Assembly: GCA_026397915.1 (NCBI GenBank)
Contig: JAPLTX010000014.1
Location: 186,001 to 250,000 of the forward strand
Length of the DNA: 64,000 nucleotides
Direction: 5' to 3'
DNA from: Verrucomicrobiota bacterium
Lineage (GTDB): Bacteria; Verrucomicrobiota; Verrucomicrobiia; CAIQCK01
Part shown: in pieces, positions 11,366 to 21,233 of the stretch
How positions within the stretch are numbered: position 1 is the first letter of the stretch
How the letters are laid out: every line of letters begins with the position of its first letter
Program-made: the position numbers and the translations under genes
Notes under the pieces: model-generated
Told to the model about the DNA's origin: nothing
Database searches by the model: none
The model's input: only the letters and a program-made list of their open reading frames with translations

Positions 11366-13264
11366 TCAGAAGGCCCACTCACGCGAGAGCTTCTTCGATT
11401 CGTTGCCACCGGTTCCGCTGAAGATCTGAACGCGCTCCACTTGCACCGGCCCCACTGCGGCGGGCAGGTAAATCCGCAGATGAATCAGCTTCTCGTCCGC
11501 AGCCATCGGCAGCGTCACCCTCACGTCCTGCCAGTCGCCGCTTGCGATGGCGAAGCTCACGATGTGCTTGCCGTCGAAATCCTTTGCGCCGGCGGGACGC
11601 CACTCGATCTTGCCGTGGCCACCTTTCTCGCTGCGGACGCGCAGGCGCACCTCAATGGGGCATGGCTCGTCCAGTCCCGCGCGTGCGATGAACGACGTTC
11701 CGCCCTGACCTTCGACCCTCAGCACCCCGTCGCGAACCGACAGCTTGCAGTTGCGACCCAACCAGCTTTGCGTCGAGCCGGGCGGCGAGGCGTGCTTCGT
11801 GCCTAGATGGGTTGCGAACCACTTGATTTCCGCCGGCGAGAGCGGGTCGGCGGGCAAACCGGATGGGTTCAGTGTCGCGGTCCACTTTGTCAGCTTCTCG
11901 CGCAGTTGAGCGGCGATATCAGCGTGGGCGGTGATGATGTTCTTCTTCTCGTGCTCGCTGCTGGCAAGGTCAAAAAGCAACTCGGTGCCATCGGAGAGTC
12001 TTAGGAGTTTCCACTGGCCGCAGCGGACCGCAGCCTGACGCCAGAACCGCCAGTAAAGCGCCTCGTGCGGCGCGCCGTCACATTCGCCCGCAAGGAAGGG
12101 CACGAGGTTCACGCCGTCGAGCGCGCTATCGTGTTTCAGCCCAGCGGCAGCGACAGCGCTGGCGGCGAAGTCGAGCGAGCTGACCGGCTGGTCATAGACC
12201 TTGCCGGCAGGCAGGCGGCCTTTCCATCGCAACAGGAACGGCTCGCGGATGCCGCCTTCGCTGAGCATGCCTTTCTCGCCGAGCCACGGGTCGTTGAGCG
12301 AGCCGTCCCAGCCGGCGTCCATGCCTTTCGGCAGAGGCTCGTCCGGCTTGTTCACACGCAACGGCGCGCCGTTGTCGCCAGTGAACATGACCAGCGTCTT
12401 CTCGTCGAGCTTCAGCGCCGCGAGCGCGTCAAGGACACGCCCGACGCCGTCGTCAACCGCCGAGAGCATCGCCAGCGCGAGCCGTCGGCGCTCGGGCATC
12501 GGGCCAGGGAACCGGCTGAGATATTTCTCCGGCGCTTCGAGCGGCGTGTGCGGCGCGAAGTAGGCGAGGTAAAGGAAGAACGGCTGCTCGTGCCGTTTCC
12601 GGATGAATGCAAGCGCCGCCTCGGTCTGCGCGTCGAGCCGATACAAGCCGGTCTGGACCATCTCGCCTTCCGGCTTCAGCGGCTCGCCCTTGAGATTGAA
12701 GTTTGCATGCGCGTTGCCGAAGTAACCGTGAAAGAAATAGTCGAACCCGCGCGCGCCCGGCAGATATGGTGTGTTCTTCTCGTGCGGCACGCTCGCGGGT
12801 TTGCCTGCCTTCGTCGGCTTGAAATCCGGGAGGTTCTTGCGGAGCCACGCCGAGTCTTCGCGCGTTGCTTCGAGATGCCATTTACCGACCATGCCGGTGG
12901 CGTAACCGGCCGCCTTGAGCCGCTCGGCCAGCGTCTTCTCGCTGAGCGGCAGCGGCCCGTGTCCGTTCTGGTCCATACCGAAGCGCTGTTGGTAGCGTCC
13001 TGTCAGCAACCCCGCGCGCGACGGCACGCACTGCGGCGCGGTGACGTAACCGGCCGTGCAGCGCACGCCCTCGCGCGCGAACCGGTCGAGGTTGGGCGTG
13101 CGGATGTCCTTGAGCACGCCCTGCGCGCCGAGATCGGCCCAACCGTGATCGTCGGTAAGGATGACGATGATGTTGGGTTTCGCCGGCTCGGCGGCCACAC
13201 ACGTCCGACCACAAAGAAGTCCGCCGAGAAACACGAGTGACAAACCGATCCGGAACTTGCTCAT
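11366..13264 (-). CDS. Sulfatase 1 with C-terminal accessory domain
   Basis: This is the last gene of the sulfatase directon, 632 residues. I start at MSKFRIGLSLVFLGG (13264), which overlaps the upstream stop by ATGA; the ORF start at 13657 is spurious. A signal peptide is followed by NIIVILTDDHGWADLG (metal ligands Asp38/Asp39) and CVPSRAGLLTGRY, with Cys79 the predicted formylglycine. Further motifs are GKWHLE (128-133) and FTGDNGAP. The sulfatase domain ends near residue 475; the remaining 150 residues (IEVRLRVRSEKGGHGKIEWR, LIHLRIYLPAA) look like an all-beta, carbohydrate-binding-type domain homologous to the tail of sulfatase 2. Substrate unknown; predicted periplasmic or secreted. Confidence 0.93.
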   Translation of the reverse strand: MSKFRIGLSLVFLGGLLCGRTCVAAEPAKPNIIVILTDDHGWADLGAQGVLKDIRTPNLDRFAREGVRCTAGYVTAPQCVPSRAGLLTGRYQQRFGMDQNGHGPLPLSEKTLAERLKAAGYATGMVGKWHLEATREDSAWLRKNLPDFKPTKAGKPASVPHEKNTPYLPGARGFDYFFHGYFGNAHANFNLKGEPLKPEGEMVQTGLYRLDAQTEAALAFIRKRHEQPFFLYLAYFAPHTPLEAPEKYLSRFPGPMPERRRLALAMLSAVDDGVGRVLDALAALKLDEKTLVMFTGDNGAPLRVNKPDEPLPKGMDAGWDGSLNDPWLGEKGMLSEGGIREPFLLRWKGRLPAGKVYDQPVSSLDFAASAVAAAGLKHDSALDGVNLVPFLAGECDGAPHEALYWRFWRQAAVRCGQWKLLRLSDGTELLFDLASSEHEKKNIITAHADIAAQLREKLTKWTATLNPSGLPADPLSPAEIKWFATHLGTKHASPPGSTQSWLGRNCKLSVRDGVLRVEGQGGTSFIARAGLDEPCPIEVRLRVRSEKGGHGKIEWRPAGAKDFDGKHIVSFAIASGDWQDVRVTLPMAADEKLIHLRIYLPAAVGPVQVERVQIFSGTGGNESKKLSREWAF

Positions 13265-15237
13265 TTGGAATTGAACTCCCATCGCTGAGGTTTTCCACCG
13301 GCGGACTTGGCGCGCAGCTCGATCCAGTCGAGTTCGAGCGGCTTGTCGCTGGCGGGCAAGTAGAGGCGGATGATGCCGAGCGGGCCGGTTGCAGGAATGT
13401 CCACCGAAAGCTCGCGCCAGTCGCCGGTGGGAACGTCGAAGGCGACGGACTTCGCGCCACTCGGTTCGCCTGCACCGCCGGGCACCCATTCGAGCTTGGC
13501 GGTGCCGCCGGTGCTGCTGCGAACGCGGAGTTTCAAGATAGCGGGGCCGGTGACGTTGCCCGCACCGTGACCGAGGAACGCGGTGCCAGCTTTCCCTTTT
13601 GGTGTCGCGGTCAACACGCCATCCTTGGCGACAGCTTCGCACTGCCGCGCCTTCCAAGCTTCGAGCGGGTCGGCAGGCTTGGCAGGAGCTTTGGCGACGG
13701 CAGGCTGGTAAGCTGGATTCGGCCGCGGATACGTCGCGCCGGTGTCGGCGAGGAAACCGTCAATGAGCACGTCGAGTTCCTTCACGCGCGCGGGCTTGGC
13801 GGCGGCGAGGTCTTTCGTTTCACCAATGTCGTCGCGCAGGTTGTAAAGCTCGTGGGTCGGCGGCACGCCAAACCAGCGGAAAAGCTTCCAGTCGCCGGAG
13901 CGCACCCACACGCCGCCACAGCGACCTGCGCTGCGACCGTGCGGAAAGTAGTTGAAGAACGCCTTGCGTTCAAGCGGGCCGGTTTGTTTCAGCACGCAGG
14001 CGTAGCTCACGCCGTCGAGTTTCTGCTGCGCCGGTCGCGGCAGGCCGAGCAAGTCGAGCAACGTCGGATAAAGGTCAATGTGGCCGACCACGGCGTCGCT
14101 GGTGGTGCCGCCCTTGATGCGGCCGAGCCACGACCACATCAGTGGGACGCGCGTGCCGCCTTCGTAGAGCGTGCCTTTGCCGTCGCGCAACGGCGTATTG
14201 ACGGTAGGCGGCTGATTGCCGGCCCACTTGCGCCAGTCGGCGAGAAACTCGCTCTTGTTCTTCGCCGCCTTGGCCGTTTTCGCGGTGTCGGGCACGTTGC
14301 TGTGCGTGTTGCCGCCGTTGTCGGAGTTGAAGACGATGATGGTGTTCTCCGCGAGACCGAGCCGGTCGAGCGTGTCGAGGACGCGGCCGAAACACTCATC
14401 CACGCTCCGAAGCATCGAAGCCATGATGGGGTTGCCTTGCACGCCACGCGGGTCCTTCTTCGATGCGAACAGTTTCGTGTATTCAACCTTGTGGCCCCAT
14501 GGACCGTGGACGCCATAGTTCCAGAGGTTGAGGAAGAACGGCCGGTCGCGGTTGGCCTCGATGAACTTCACGGCCTCGGCGGCGAGACGGTCCACGATGT
14601 ATTCGCCGGCCGGGCCGTCGGTGATGGTGCCGACTTTGTTCTTGCCGCCTGGCTCGCCGTCGGGCTTCACGTCGTAGGGCGAGAAGTAACCACCCGGCGG
14701 CCCCGGATCAGGATGACAGTGGAAGGCCACGTCGAATCCTTGCTGCTCCGGCCAGTGCGACCGCGTGAGGCCAAGGTGCCACTTGCCGATGTGCGCGGTG
14801 CGATAGCCCGCGTCGCGCAACGCCTCGGCCAGCGTGTATTCGGACGGCTCCATGTAATTCTTGCTTTGCGGCATGAGCATCTGCTGGTTGGGCGGCGCTG
14901 CGTCGGGCAGAAACTTGTGTCCCGGCGGCTGCGGAGGCAGATGGCCGGAGGGTGTGGTGATGCCGTGGCGGGCAGAGTATTTGCCGGTGAGCAGGCTCGC
15001 GCGCGTCGGCGAACAGATCGGCTGCGCGTAAGCATCGGTAAAGCGCATCGCGCGCATGGCGAAGCGGTCCATGTTCGGCGTCTCGTAATACTTCGAGCCA
15101 TACACGCCGCAGTCCATCCAGCCCATGTCATCCACGAGAAAGACAATGACGTTGGGCTTCTTCGGTGCGGGCGCGCTGGAGGCGACGAATGTGCCCGCAG
15201 CGGCGAGCAAGGCGATGGCGGCAGTCAGTGTTTTCAT
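13261..15237 (-). CDS. Sulfatase 2 with C-terminal accessory domain
   Basis: The 658-residue exported sulfatase starts MKTLTAAIALLAAAGTFVAS at 15237; the extra 28 residues of the ORF lack signal character and overlap the neighbouring gene. It shows NVIVFLVDDMGWMDCG (Asp36/37), CSPTRASLLTGKYSARHG with Cys75 as formylglycine, GKWHLGLTRSHWPEQQGFD, and VFNSDNGGNTHSN. The C-terminal 150 residues (PAILKLRVRSSTGGTAKLEW, GIIRLYLPASD) match the tail of sulfatase 1, so the pair probably share a binding function or arose by duplication. It is followed by sulfatase 1 with an ATGA overlap and preceded by sulfatase 3 after 40 bases. Confidence 0.93.
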   Translation of the reverse strand: MKTLTAAIALLAAAGTFVASSAPAPKKPNVIVFLVDDMGWMDCGVYGSKYYETPNMDRFAMRAMRFTDAYAQPICSPTRASLLTGKYSARHGITTPSGHLPPQPPGHKFLPDAAPPNQQMLMPQSKNYMEPSEYTLAEALRDAGYRTAHIGKWHLGLTRSHWPEQQGFDVAFHCHPDPGPPGGYFSPYDVKPDGEPGGKNKVGTITDGPAGEYIVDRLAAEAVKFIEANRDRPFFLNLWNYGVHGPWGHKVEYTKLFASKKDPRGVQGNPIMASMLRSVDECFGRVLDTLDRLGLAENTIIVFNSDNGGNTHSNVPDTAKTAKAAKNKSEFLADWRKWAGNQPPTVNTPLRDGKGTLYEGGTRVPLMWSWLGRIKGGTTSDAVVGHIDLYPTLLDLLGLPRPAQQKLDGVSYACVLKQTGPLERKAFFNYFPHGRSAGRCGGVWVRSGDWKLFRWFGVPPTHELYNLRDDIGETKDLAAAKPARVKELDVLIDGFLADTGATYPRPNPAYQPAVAKAPAKPADPLEAWKARQCEAVAKDGVLTATPKGKAGTAFLGHGAGNVTGPAILKLRVRSSTGGTAKLEWVPGGAGEPSGAKSVAFDVPTGDWRELSVDIPATGPLGIIRLYLPASDKPLELDWIELRAKSAGGKPQRWEFNSK

Positions 15238-15277
15238 GCATAATCTTTCAACAACCGTGACGACGGTTGGTTTTTCG

Positions 15278-16675
15278 TTATTTCGACTGATTCTTCCTGC
15301 GTTTGCCTTTCGTAGGCGCACCAGGTTCGCGGCCGTCGCTATCGGTTTTGCCGCCGCCCCAGAGCGGCGGAACCAACGTCGCGTTCCAAACGTCCCACTT
15401 CGCTTGCAGTTTCTTCAGTTTGTCGGGCTGCTCGGCGGCAAGGTCCTTGGTCTCGCCGATGTCGGCGGCAAGGTTGTAAAGCTTCGCGGCAGTTACGGGT
15501 TGTTTGCGAGCACCCGTGCGCGTGTCGGCGTTGCTGTCGTAGCGGACGAGCTTGTAATCGCCCGCGCGGATGGCCATCTGTTCGCCGAACCGCCAGTAGA
15601 GGGCGGCGTGCGGTGCACCGGATTTCTCGCCGCTCAGGAATGGCAGCAGGTTCACGCCGTCGAGTTTCCACTCCGGCTTCACGTCCACGCCCGCGGCAGC
15701 CAGCGCGGTGACGTGGAGGTCGAGTTGGATGGCGGGCTGTTGAAACACACCGGGTTTCACGCGGTCAGGCCACGAGACGACGAACGGCACGCGGATGCCG
15801 CCTTCGAGCGTGGTGCGCTTCGAGCCACGGAGTGGGTCGTTGCGCGAACCGTTGACGGTGACACCCGGCATGGTCGGGCCACCGTTGTCGCTAATGAACG
15901 TGACAAGCGTGTTCTGTTCGAGACCAGCGTCGGCGAGTTTCTTGCGCACGCGTCCGATGGCCTCGTCCATCGCGAGCATCATCGCGTTGTAGGTGCGGCG
16001 CTGCTTGTCGGCGACGTTCGGGAACTTCGCGAGCCGATCATCGGTGGCATGCATCGGCGTGTGGACGGCGTTGAAAGCAAGGTAGAGGAACCACGGCCCG
16101 GCCTTGTGCCGCTCGATAAAGCTCACGGCTTCGCGCCCGAACGCATCGGTCGTGTAATCAAGTTCCTTCACCGGCTCCGTGCCACGCAAGATGCCGCCGG
16201 CGTCGAAATAACTGTGCGCGCCACCGAGGAAGCCGAAGAACTCGTCGAAGCCGCGTTTCTGCGGGTGCATCTCCGGCAGCGAGCCGAGGTGCCATTTGCC
16301 GACGCAGCCGGTGATGTAGCCGGCGGCCTTCAGCCGGTCGGCGATTGTCTTTTCAGTCAACGGCAGCCCCTGGTTGGCGCCCGGATTGAACTCATGGCCG
16401 AAGCGCGTCTGGTAGCGGCCCGTCATCAGTCCCGCGCGCGTCGGCGAGCAATACGGCCCCGAAACATAGCCGTTGGTGAACCGCACACCCGAGGCCGCGA
16501 GCGCGTCGAGGTTCGGCGTCGGGATGTCCTTGCAGCCGTGGAAGCCCACGTCCGAATAGCCCATGTCATCGCCGACGATGAGCAGGATGTTGGGCTTGGC
16601 TGCATGCACGGATGCAGTCAAAGCAAGGCACGCGAAGATGAGCGCGGCCGCAAAGATTCGGAGGCGGGTAGTCAT
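15278..16675 (-). CDS. Sulfatase 3 (arylsulfatase A/GALNS-like)
   Basis: The 465-residue exported sulfatase has a clean signal peptide (ALIFACLALTASVHA), IVGDDMGYSDVGFHGCKD, and CSPTRAGLMTGRYQTRFGH with Cys76 as formylglycine. GKWHLGS, FISDNGGPTMPG and the C-terminal LYNLAADIGETKDLAAEQP complete the family pattern. It is closest in this window to sulfatase 11 (shared YVSG..CSP(T/S)RAG, ALYWRFG and NATLVPP/NAQNIPP ends). The protein ends in a short basic tail (KGKRRKNQSK). The cytochrome gene ends upstream 24 bases away on the same strand, so they are probably cotranscribed. Confidence 0.94.
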   Translation of the reverse strand: MTTRLRIFAAALIFACLALTASVHAAKPNILLIVGDDMGYSDVGFHGCKDIPTPNLDALAASGVRFTNGYVSGPYCSPTRAGLMTGRYQTRFGHEFNPGANQGLPLTEKTIADRLKAAGYITGCVGKWHLGSLPEMHPQKRGFDEFFGFLGGAHSYFDAGGILRGTEPVKELDYTTDAFGREAVSFIERHKAGPWFLYLAFNAVHTPMHATDDRLAKFPNVADKQRRTYNAMMLAMDEAIGRVRKKLADAGLEQNTLVTFISDNGGPTMPGVTVNGSRNDPLRGSKRTTLEGGIRVPFVVSWPDRVKPGVFQQPAIQLDLHVTALAAAGVDVKPEWKLDGVNLLPFLSGEKSGAPHAALYWRFGEQMAIRAGDYKLVRYDSNADTRTGARKQPVTAAKLYNLAADIGETKDLAAEQPDKLKKLQAKWDVWNATLVPPLWGGGKTDSDGREPGAPTKGKRRKNQSK

Positions 16676-16699
16676 GGTGAGGTTCCTTTGTTGTCAGAT

Positions 16700-18307
16700 T
16701 CATCTGTCCGGCGAGGTCATCGGCTTGGCGCGCGCATACTCGACCAATCGCAGATAATCCTCCTGGCCGAGTTTCCAGCGCACGGTGCGCTCGGCGCGCG
16801 AGTAGGTGCGGACTTTGCCGGAACCCATCGCGATGACAACGCCCGGCATGCCGTGTTCCGGAACATGGCACGAGATCGAGTTCAGGCTGTGGACGCCCAC
16901 GCGGTCCCGTTCATACATGTGGCAGTGGAGGCACGTCTGCGCCACCGATTGCTGGCGGCCAAACTCGCCCCAGTCCTTCGGTGAGTTCAGCAGCACGCGG
17001 TAGGTGGGCGCGTCGTCGGCTGCCCGTTCGAGACCACCCTGCTTCAAGCCGTCGAACAGCAACCGGCGCCGGGCCACGTATTGCCGGGTGATCAAGCCGC
17101 GCCCGGTGTTGGTCTGCGGATCTGGCGCGCCGTCCACGTTCTTGTAAACGTTCACATGCACCAACTCGACGATGCGCGTGGGGACGGGATTGAGTTCCTC
17201 GTCGAGAACCACCATGAACTCGACGATGGCCGTCTCGGTGCCGACGGGGATTTGCCGCACGTCGCGCTTGAGCCGGATGTAACCCTGCCGCGCGCTCTTC
17301 TCCCAATCCACTCCCTCGCGCTGGAGGTGGCCGAGGTAATCCTCGACCGCACGGCGGCCCTCAGGGAAACGCCAGAAAATGCGATAATACGACCGCCCGC
17401 GGATGCTCCACGACGTGTAGGCCAATTGTCCCTCTGCCTTGTCGCGGTGTTGCGAGCCGGACGCGTTGTCTATCTCGACCCACTCACTGGGCCGGGTCAG
17501 CACGCCGGGCGGGAGATAGTTGCTGCGGCAATCGAAATCGTGCCGCGCCGGAAACTGCCCGGATCGGATCGCCGCCGCGTAGTTGTCCGGCAGAGCTTTG
17601 ATGGCGGCCTTTGGCAACGCGAGCCGCTGGATGGCCGCAGCCAGTTTGCGACAGAGCGTCTCGCGGCGCTGGATGGCCGCCGCGTCGTCGCGTTGGAGTT
17701 CCTCAGGTTCAACCTTGTAATCCGCAGACGCGGCCCGCCGTTTCGCCAGGTCGGCATCGCCGAAGTGGGCGATGTTCTGGCCGACGAGATGGTCGAAGAC
17801 AGCCCACAGGTCACGCTGGAAGAACGCGCGCTTCAGCGGATCAGCGATGAGCCGTTCGCCGCGTGTTCCCAGGAACTCATCCAGCAGCTTGTCCGCGCGC
17901 TGGAAGAACGCCGACTCGGAATAGTGCCGCGTCTTTGGCCACGCCAGGAACCCCAGCACGTCGCCGCCCTCGATGCGTTTGACCACCGGGCCGGGCGGCA
18001 GCTTCCTGACGCGCAACTTGCGGTCCCACTCGTCCAGCTTTGTGGAATCCTGCGGATACTCCGGCCGCGACGGCAACTCGCTCGGCCGGATGTAGAACGC
18101 GGCAAACAAGCGGTTCCAGAGGTGCTCCGGGTTTGCATCGTAGAGCGGCAACGGCGCGTCGCTCTTGAGCGATCCGCGTAACGGACCTTCCGGGTAATAC
18201 CAACTCTGCGGCCCGGCGGCGGCATCGGCGGCAGAAACCGTGTTCACCAGCAACATCACACCGCCGAGCACGGTGAACAGAATGGATCGGACGAGGATCG
18301 CAGGCAT
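16700..18307 (-). CDS. Exported c-type cytochrome-like protein in the sulfatase operon
   Basis: I start at MPAILVRSILFTVLGG (18307), which follows AAGGAA; this gives 535 residues with a signal peptide ending near SAADA. A single haem-attachment motif, CLHCH (Cys459-Cys462-His463), lies near the C-terminus, followed by a second Cys-His (ISCHVPEHG). The first 450 residues (WYYPEGPLRGSLKSD, FLAWPKTRHYSESAFFQRAD, WSIRGRSYYRIFWRFPEGRR) match no family I can name; similar large single-haem proteins are frequent in planctomycetes and verrucomicrobia. It may pass electrons from an oxidative step or sense redox state. It lies between sulfatases 4 and 3 with short gaps. Confidence 0.72.
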   Translation of the reverse strand: MPAILVRSILFTVLGGVMLLVNTVSAADAAAGPQSWYYPEGPLRGSLKSDAPLPLYDANPEHLWNRLFAAFYIRPSELPSRPEYPQDSTKLDEWDRKLRVRKLPPGPVVKRIEGGDVLGFLAWPKTRHYSESAFFQRADKLLDEFLGTRGERLIADPLKRAFFQRDLWAVFDHLVGQNIAHFGDADLAKRRAASADYKVEPEELQRDDAAAIQRRETLCRKLAAAIQRLALPKAAIKALPDNYAAAIRSGQFPARHDFDCRSNYLPPGVLTRPSEWVEIDNASGSQHRDKAEGQLAYTSWSIRGRSYYRIFWRFPEGRRAVEDYLGHLQREGVDWEKSARQGYIRLKRDVRQIPVGTETAIVEFMVVLDEELNPVPTRIVELVHVNVYKNVDGAPDPQTNTGRGLITRQYVARRRLLFDGLKQGGLERAADDAPTYRVLLNSPKDWGEFGRQQSVAQTCLHCHMYERDRVGVHSLNSISCHVPEHGMPGVVIAMGSGKVRTYSRAERTVRWKLGQEDYLRLVEYARAKPMTSPDR

Positions 18308-18332
18308 GGTTCCTTGGGCCGAGTTGGCTGTG

Positions 18333-19739
18333 TCACTTCTGCTGGCGGCGTTTGGGTTTGGCGGTAGCGGTGGCGGCCTGAACGACGCCACTCGGCACCG
18401 CGTTCTTGAGCAATGCGTCGAGTTTCGCACGAAGCTCCTTTACTTTCTCCGGCTGGGCGTCGGCGAGGTTTTTCTTTTCGCCGATGTCGTCGGCAAGGTT
18501 GTAAAGCTCCACGCCGTGTGTGACGCGGGCCGCTTTGCCGCGCGCCCGCTTGCCAGCGGTCTTGCCTTCGGATTTCTCGGCGTCCACTTCGCTCGCGTTG
18601 GACAATAGTTTCCAATCGCCCATACGGATGGCGGCTTGTTCGGGCCGGCCGCCGCAAAGCAACAGCGCGTCGTGCGGTGACTTCGTGCCTTGTGTGAGCA
18701 CCGGCCAGATGTCGAGGCCGTCGAGCGGCAGCTTTTGCTCCAGCTTGCCGCCGGCGAGTTTCACCAGCGTCGGATACCAGTCCACGGCATGGATCGGCTC
18801 CTTGATCGTGCCGGCGGGGATGCGGCCGGGCCACGACGCAAACGCGCAGACGCGGATGCCACCTTCATAGATGGTGCCTTTGCCGGCGCGGAGTGGACCG
18901 TTGGTGGTGATGCGGCCGGGGCTTGGGCCACCGTTGTCGCTGGAGAAAACGATGAGTGTGTTTTCTTTCAGCTTCTTTTCCTCCAGCGCTGCGACGACCT
19001 GGCCGACCGCCTCGTCCATCGCCAAGACCATCCCGGCGTAGGTGCGGCGCGTGCCGGTGAGTTTGTCGTAGGGCGCAAGGTAGCTGTCGGGAACTTGGAA
19101 CGGCCCGTGGACGGCGTTGAACGGCAGGTAAAGGAAGAGCGGCTTGTCAGGCTGCTTCTCGCGGACGCGGCGGCAAGCTTCCTTGGCGATGAGATGGGTG
19201 GAGTAGCCTTCGTCGTTGCAAGGCTGGTCGTTGCGGTGCCAGTCGAGCGTGGTGTCTCGCGTGTGCTTGAAATAATCAATCATGCCGAACCAGAAGCCGT
19301 ATTGGTGGTCGAAGCCCCGCCGCGTCGGCCGATACGCTTCCTCGAATTCACCGAGGTGCCATTTGCCCGTGATAGCGGTCTCGTAGCCCGCCGCGCGCAA
19401 CGCCTGCGCCAGCGTGCGCTCCTCCAGCGGCAGGCCCCACGGCGCGTGCGGTCGCACGATGGTATAGACGCCGGTGTGCGTGGCGTAACGGCCGGTCATC
19501 AGCGCCGCGCGCGTCGGCGAGCAGACCGGCTGCACATAATGCGCGTCGAGCACCGCACCGGCGGCTGCGAGCTTGTCGAGCTGTGGCGTGCGGATCTCCT
19601 TGCAGCCCATGAAGCCCACGTCGGTGCGGCCGAGGTCGTCGGCCAAGATGAAGACGATGTTGGGTTTCTCGGGTTCGGCGGTGATGGCGTGGCCGGCGAA
19701 CAGACACAGCGACACAAGGAATGATGTGAAGTGTTTCAT
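18333..19739 (-). CDS. Sulfatase 4 (arylsulfatase B-like)
   Basis: The 468-residue exported sulfatase starts [18 protein letters not shown] at 19739, in an ATGA overlap with sulfatase 5. [24 protein letters not shown] (Cys73 as formylglycine) and [24 protein letters not shown] closely recall N-acetylgalactosamine-4-sulfatase (ARSB), whose members carry HYVQPLCTPSR and a PTRRGFD loop. [13 protein letters not shown] and [20 protein letters not shown] also fit. It has a Lys/Arg/Gly-rich segment ([16 protein letters not shown]) and a basic C-terminus (KPKRRQQK). ARSB-like activity on GalNAc sulfate is plausible, not shown. Confidence 0.93.
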   Translation of the reverse strand: MKHFTSFLVSLCLFAGHAITAEPEKPNIVFILADDLGRTDVGFMGCKEIRTPQLDKLAAAGAVLDAHYVQPVCSPTRAALMTGRYATHTGVYTIVRPHAPWGLPLEERTLAQALRAAGYETAITGKWHLGEFEEAYRPTRRGFDHQYGFWFGMIDYFKHTRDTTLDWHRNDQPCNDEGYSTHLIAKEACRRVREKQPDKPLFLYLPFNAVHGPFQVPDSYLAPYDKLTGTRRTYAGMVLAMDEAVGQVVAALEEKKLKENTLIVFSSDNGGPSPGRITTNGPLRAGKGTIYEGGIRVCAFASWPGRIPAGTIKEPIHAVDWYPTLVKLAGGKLEQKLPLDGLDIWPVLTQGTKSPHDALLLCGGRPEQAAIRMGDWKLLSNASEVDAEKSEGKTAGKRARGKAARVTHGVELYNLADDIGEKKNLADAQPEKVKELRAKLDALLKNAVPSGVVQAATATAKPKRRQQK

Positions 19740-21202
19740 GGCTGTGGTTCCGGGGGAATTGACGGTGGCTGCACAGCGGGGTCGGCGGTGGTTCGGACCC
19801 ACTGGCGCAGTGCGGCATACAGACGATCGCGCTCAACTTGGTGCGCGGGCTGGGCGGCGAGGTTGCGCAGTTCGTCGGGGTCGGTTTGCAGGTCGTAGAA
19901 TTCGAGCGTCGGGACTTTGCCACCAAGGTTCTGCGGATCCAGCCCGGCGAGGACGCGAAAGGCTTCGGGAAACTGGTCCTTCACGCGCACAGTCTCGGCG
20001 TAAGTGCGGTTGCCCCACTTGGGCCACTCTTTACTATCGGCTTGCACCTGACGCCACGGCGGCTCGGTTTTCTCGCGATAGATCAGCTTCCATCTTCCGT
20101 CGAAGATCGCGCGTTCCTGCATGCCGTTGTTGGGCAGGTTGCCGCGGTGCGAAATCTCCGCGAAAACAAAGTCGCGCCCCTTCGCGCTGGAGCGGCCTTC
20201 CAAGACTCCCCGCAACGAAATGCCGTGCAGGCCGGGCGGCACGGCGATGCCGGCGAAGTCCAACAGCGTGGGCATCAGATCGAGTTCGCTGGCCAGCGCC
20301 TTGGTCGTGCCGGCGTGGATGCCGGGGCCGGCGATGATCATCGGCACGCGCAAGCCGAGGTCGTAGGGCGTCATCTTGCCGTGCTGGAAGGTGGGGCCGT
20401 GGTCGCCCATGAAGACAACGATGGTTCGGTCCTGCTGGCCTGACGCGCGCAGCACCTCCATCGCCTGGCCTACCAGCGCGTCGGCTCGCTCGATGCCGGC
20501 CAGGTATTCTGCCCAATCCTTCCGCACGACCGGCGTGTCGGGCAGAAACGCCGGCAGCTTCACCTCAGCCGGTTGGACGCGAATCTTCACCTTGTCGCTG
20601 TTCGGATACGGCCGATGCGTGTCCGGGATGTTGTAGAGCAGAAACCACGGCCGCCCGGTCGCAGTCGCGCGCTCCAAGAAGCCCTTCATCACTGGCCCCG
20701 TCGGGTTCGGCAGGAATTCGTCGTAGGGGAACTTCTCGACCGGCGCGACGTGGAGCTTGTGCGTGGCACCCTGGTAATAGCCCGCAGCCTTCAACCGCTC
20801 CGTCAGCGTCGGGATGTCCGCGGCGATGCGATTTCGTATGTAGAGTGGGAAGCGGCGCTGCGCAGGCGTCAACTCGGCGACCGGTTTGTGGTAGTTGACG
20901 GTATTATTGAGGATGCCGTTACGGTGATTGTGCAGGCCGGTGTAGATGCAGGCTTTTGAGGCGGAGCAAACCGGGTAAGCGACGAAAGCGTTGCGGAAGA
21001 GCACACCCGACCGCGCGAGCGCATCCATGTGCGGCGTCTGCAATCCCGGCGTGCCGAGCACGCCGAGATGCGCGCCCTGGTCCTCGGTGAGGATGAAGAG
21101 GATGTTTGGATTGCGGATTGGCGGCGCGTCGTTTGCAAAGCAAACCGCTGCGGCACAACTGAGACTGACCGCGATGGCGAACGTGACGAGTTTTGAGTTC
21201 AT
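19736..21202 (-). CDS. Sulfatase 5 (sulfamidase/heparan-N-sulfatase-like) with CSASK motif
   Basis: The 488-residue exported protein starts at 21202 ([18 protein letters not shown]). It resembles sulfamidases: [48 protein letters not shown] and [14 protein letters not shown]. Two departures stand out: the metal motif is TEDQ (Glu40-Asp41) rather than TDD, and the formylglycine motif is CSASK (Cys79), with Pro replaced by Ala and Arg by Lys. Relatives with this pattern occur in planctomycetes, so it may be active, but maturation is less certain. [11 protein letters not shown] is encoded by two TTTGGAT-like heptamers at 21105-21118. The stop overlaps the sulfatase 4 start. Confidence 0.9.
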   Translation of the reverse strand: MNSKLVTFAIAVSLSCAAAVCFANDAPPIRNPNILFILTEDQGAHLGVLGTPGLQTPHMDALARSGVLFRNAFVAYPVCSASKACIYTGLHNHRNGILNNTVNYHKPVAELTPAQRRFPLYIRNRIAADIPTLTERLKAAGYYQGATHKLHVAPVEKFPYDEFLPNPTGPVMKGFLERATATGRPWFLLYNIPDTHRPYPNSDKVKIRVQPAEVKLPAFLPDTPVVRKDWAEYLAGIERADALVGQAMEVLRASGQQDRTIVVFMGDHGPTFQHGKMTPYDLGLRVPMIIAGPGIHAGTTKALASELDLMPTLLDFAGIAVPPGLHGISLRGVLEGRSSAKGRDFVFAEISHRGNLPNNGMQERAIFDGRWKLIYREKTEPPWRQVQADSKEWPKWGNRTYAETVRVKDQFPEAFRVLAGLDPQNLGGKVPTLEFYDLQTDPDELRNLAAQPAHQVERDRLYAALRQWVRTTADPAVQPPSIPPEPQP

Positions 21203-21233
21203 GCCGAATGTTTCCAAGTTGCTAGACGCGAGT

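Noticed and set aside
13265-13657. N-terminal extension of sulfatase 1 in the 763-residue ORF
   Set aside because: It overlaps the C-terminal domain of sulfatase 2 in another frame; the true start at 13264 has a signal peptide and ATGA overlap.
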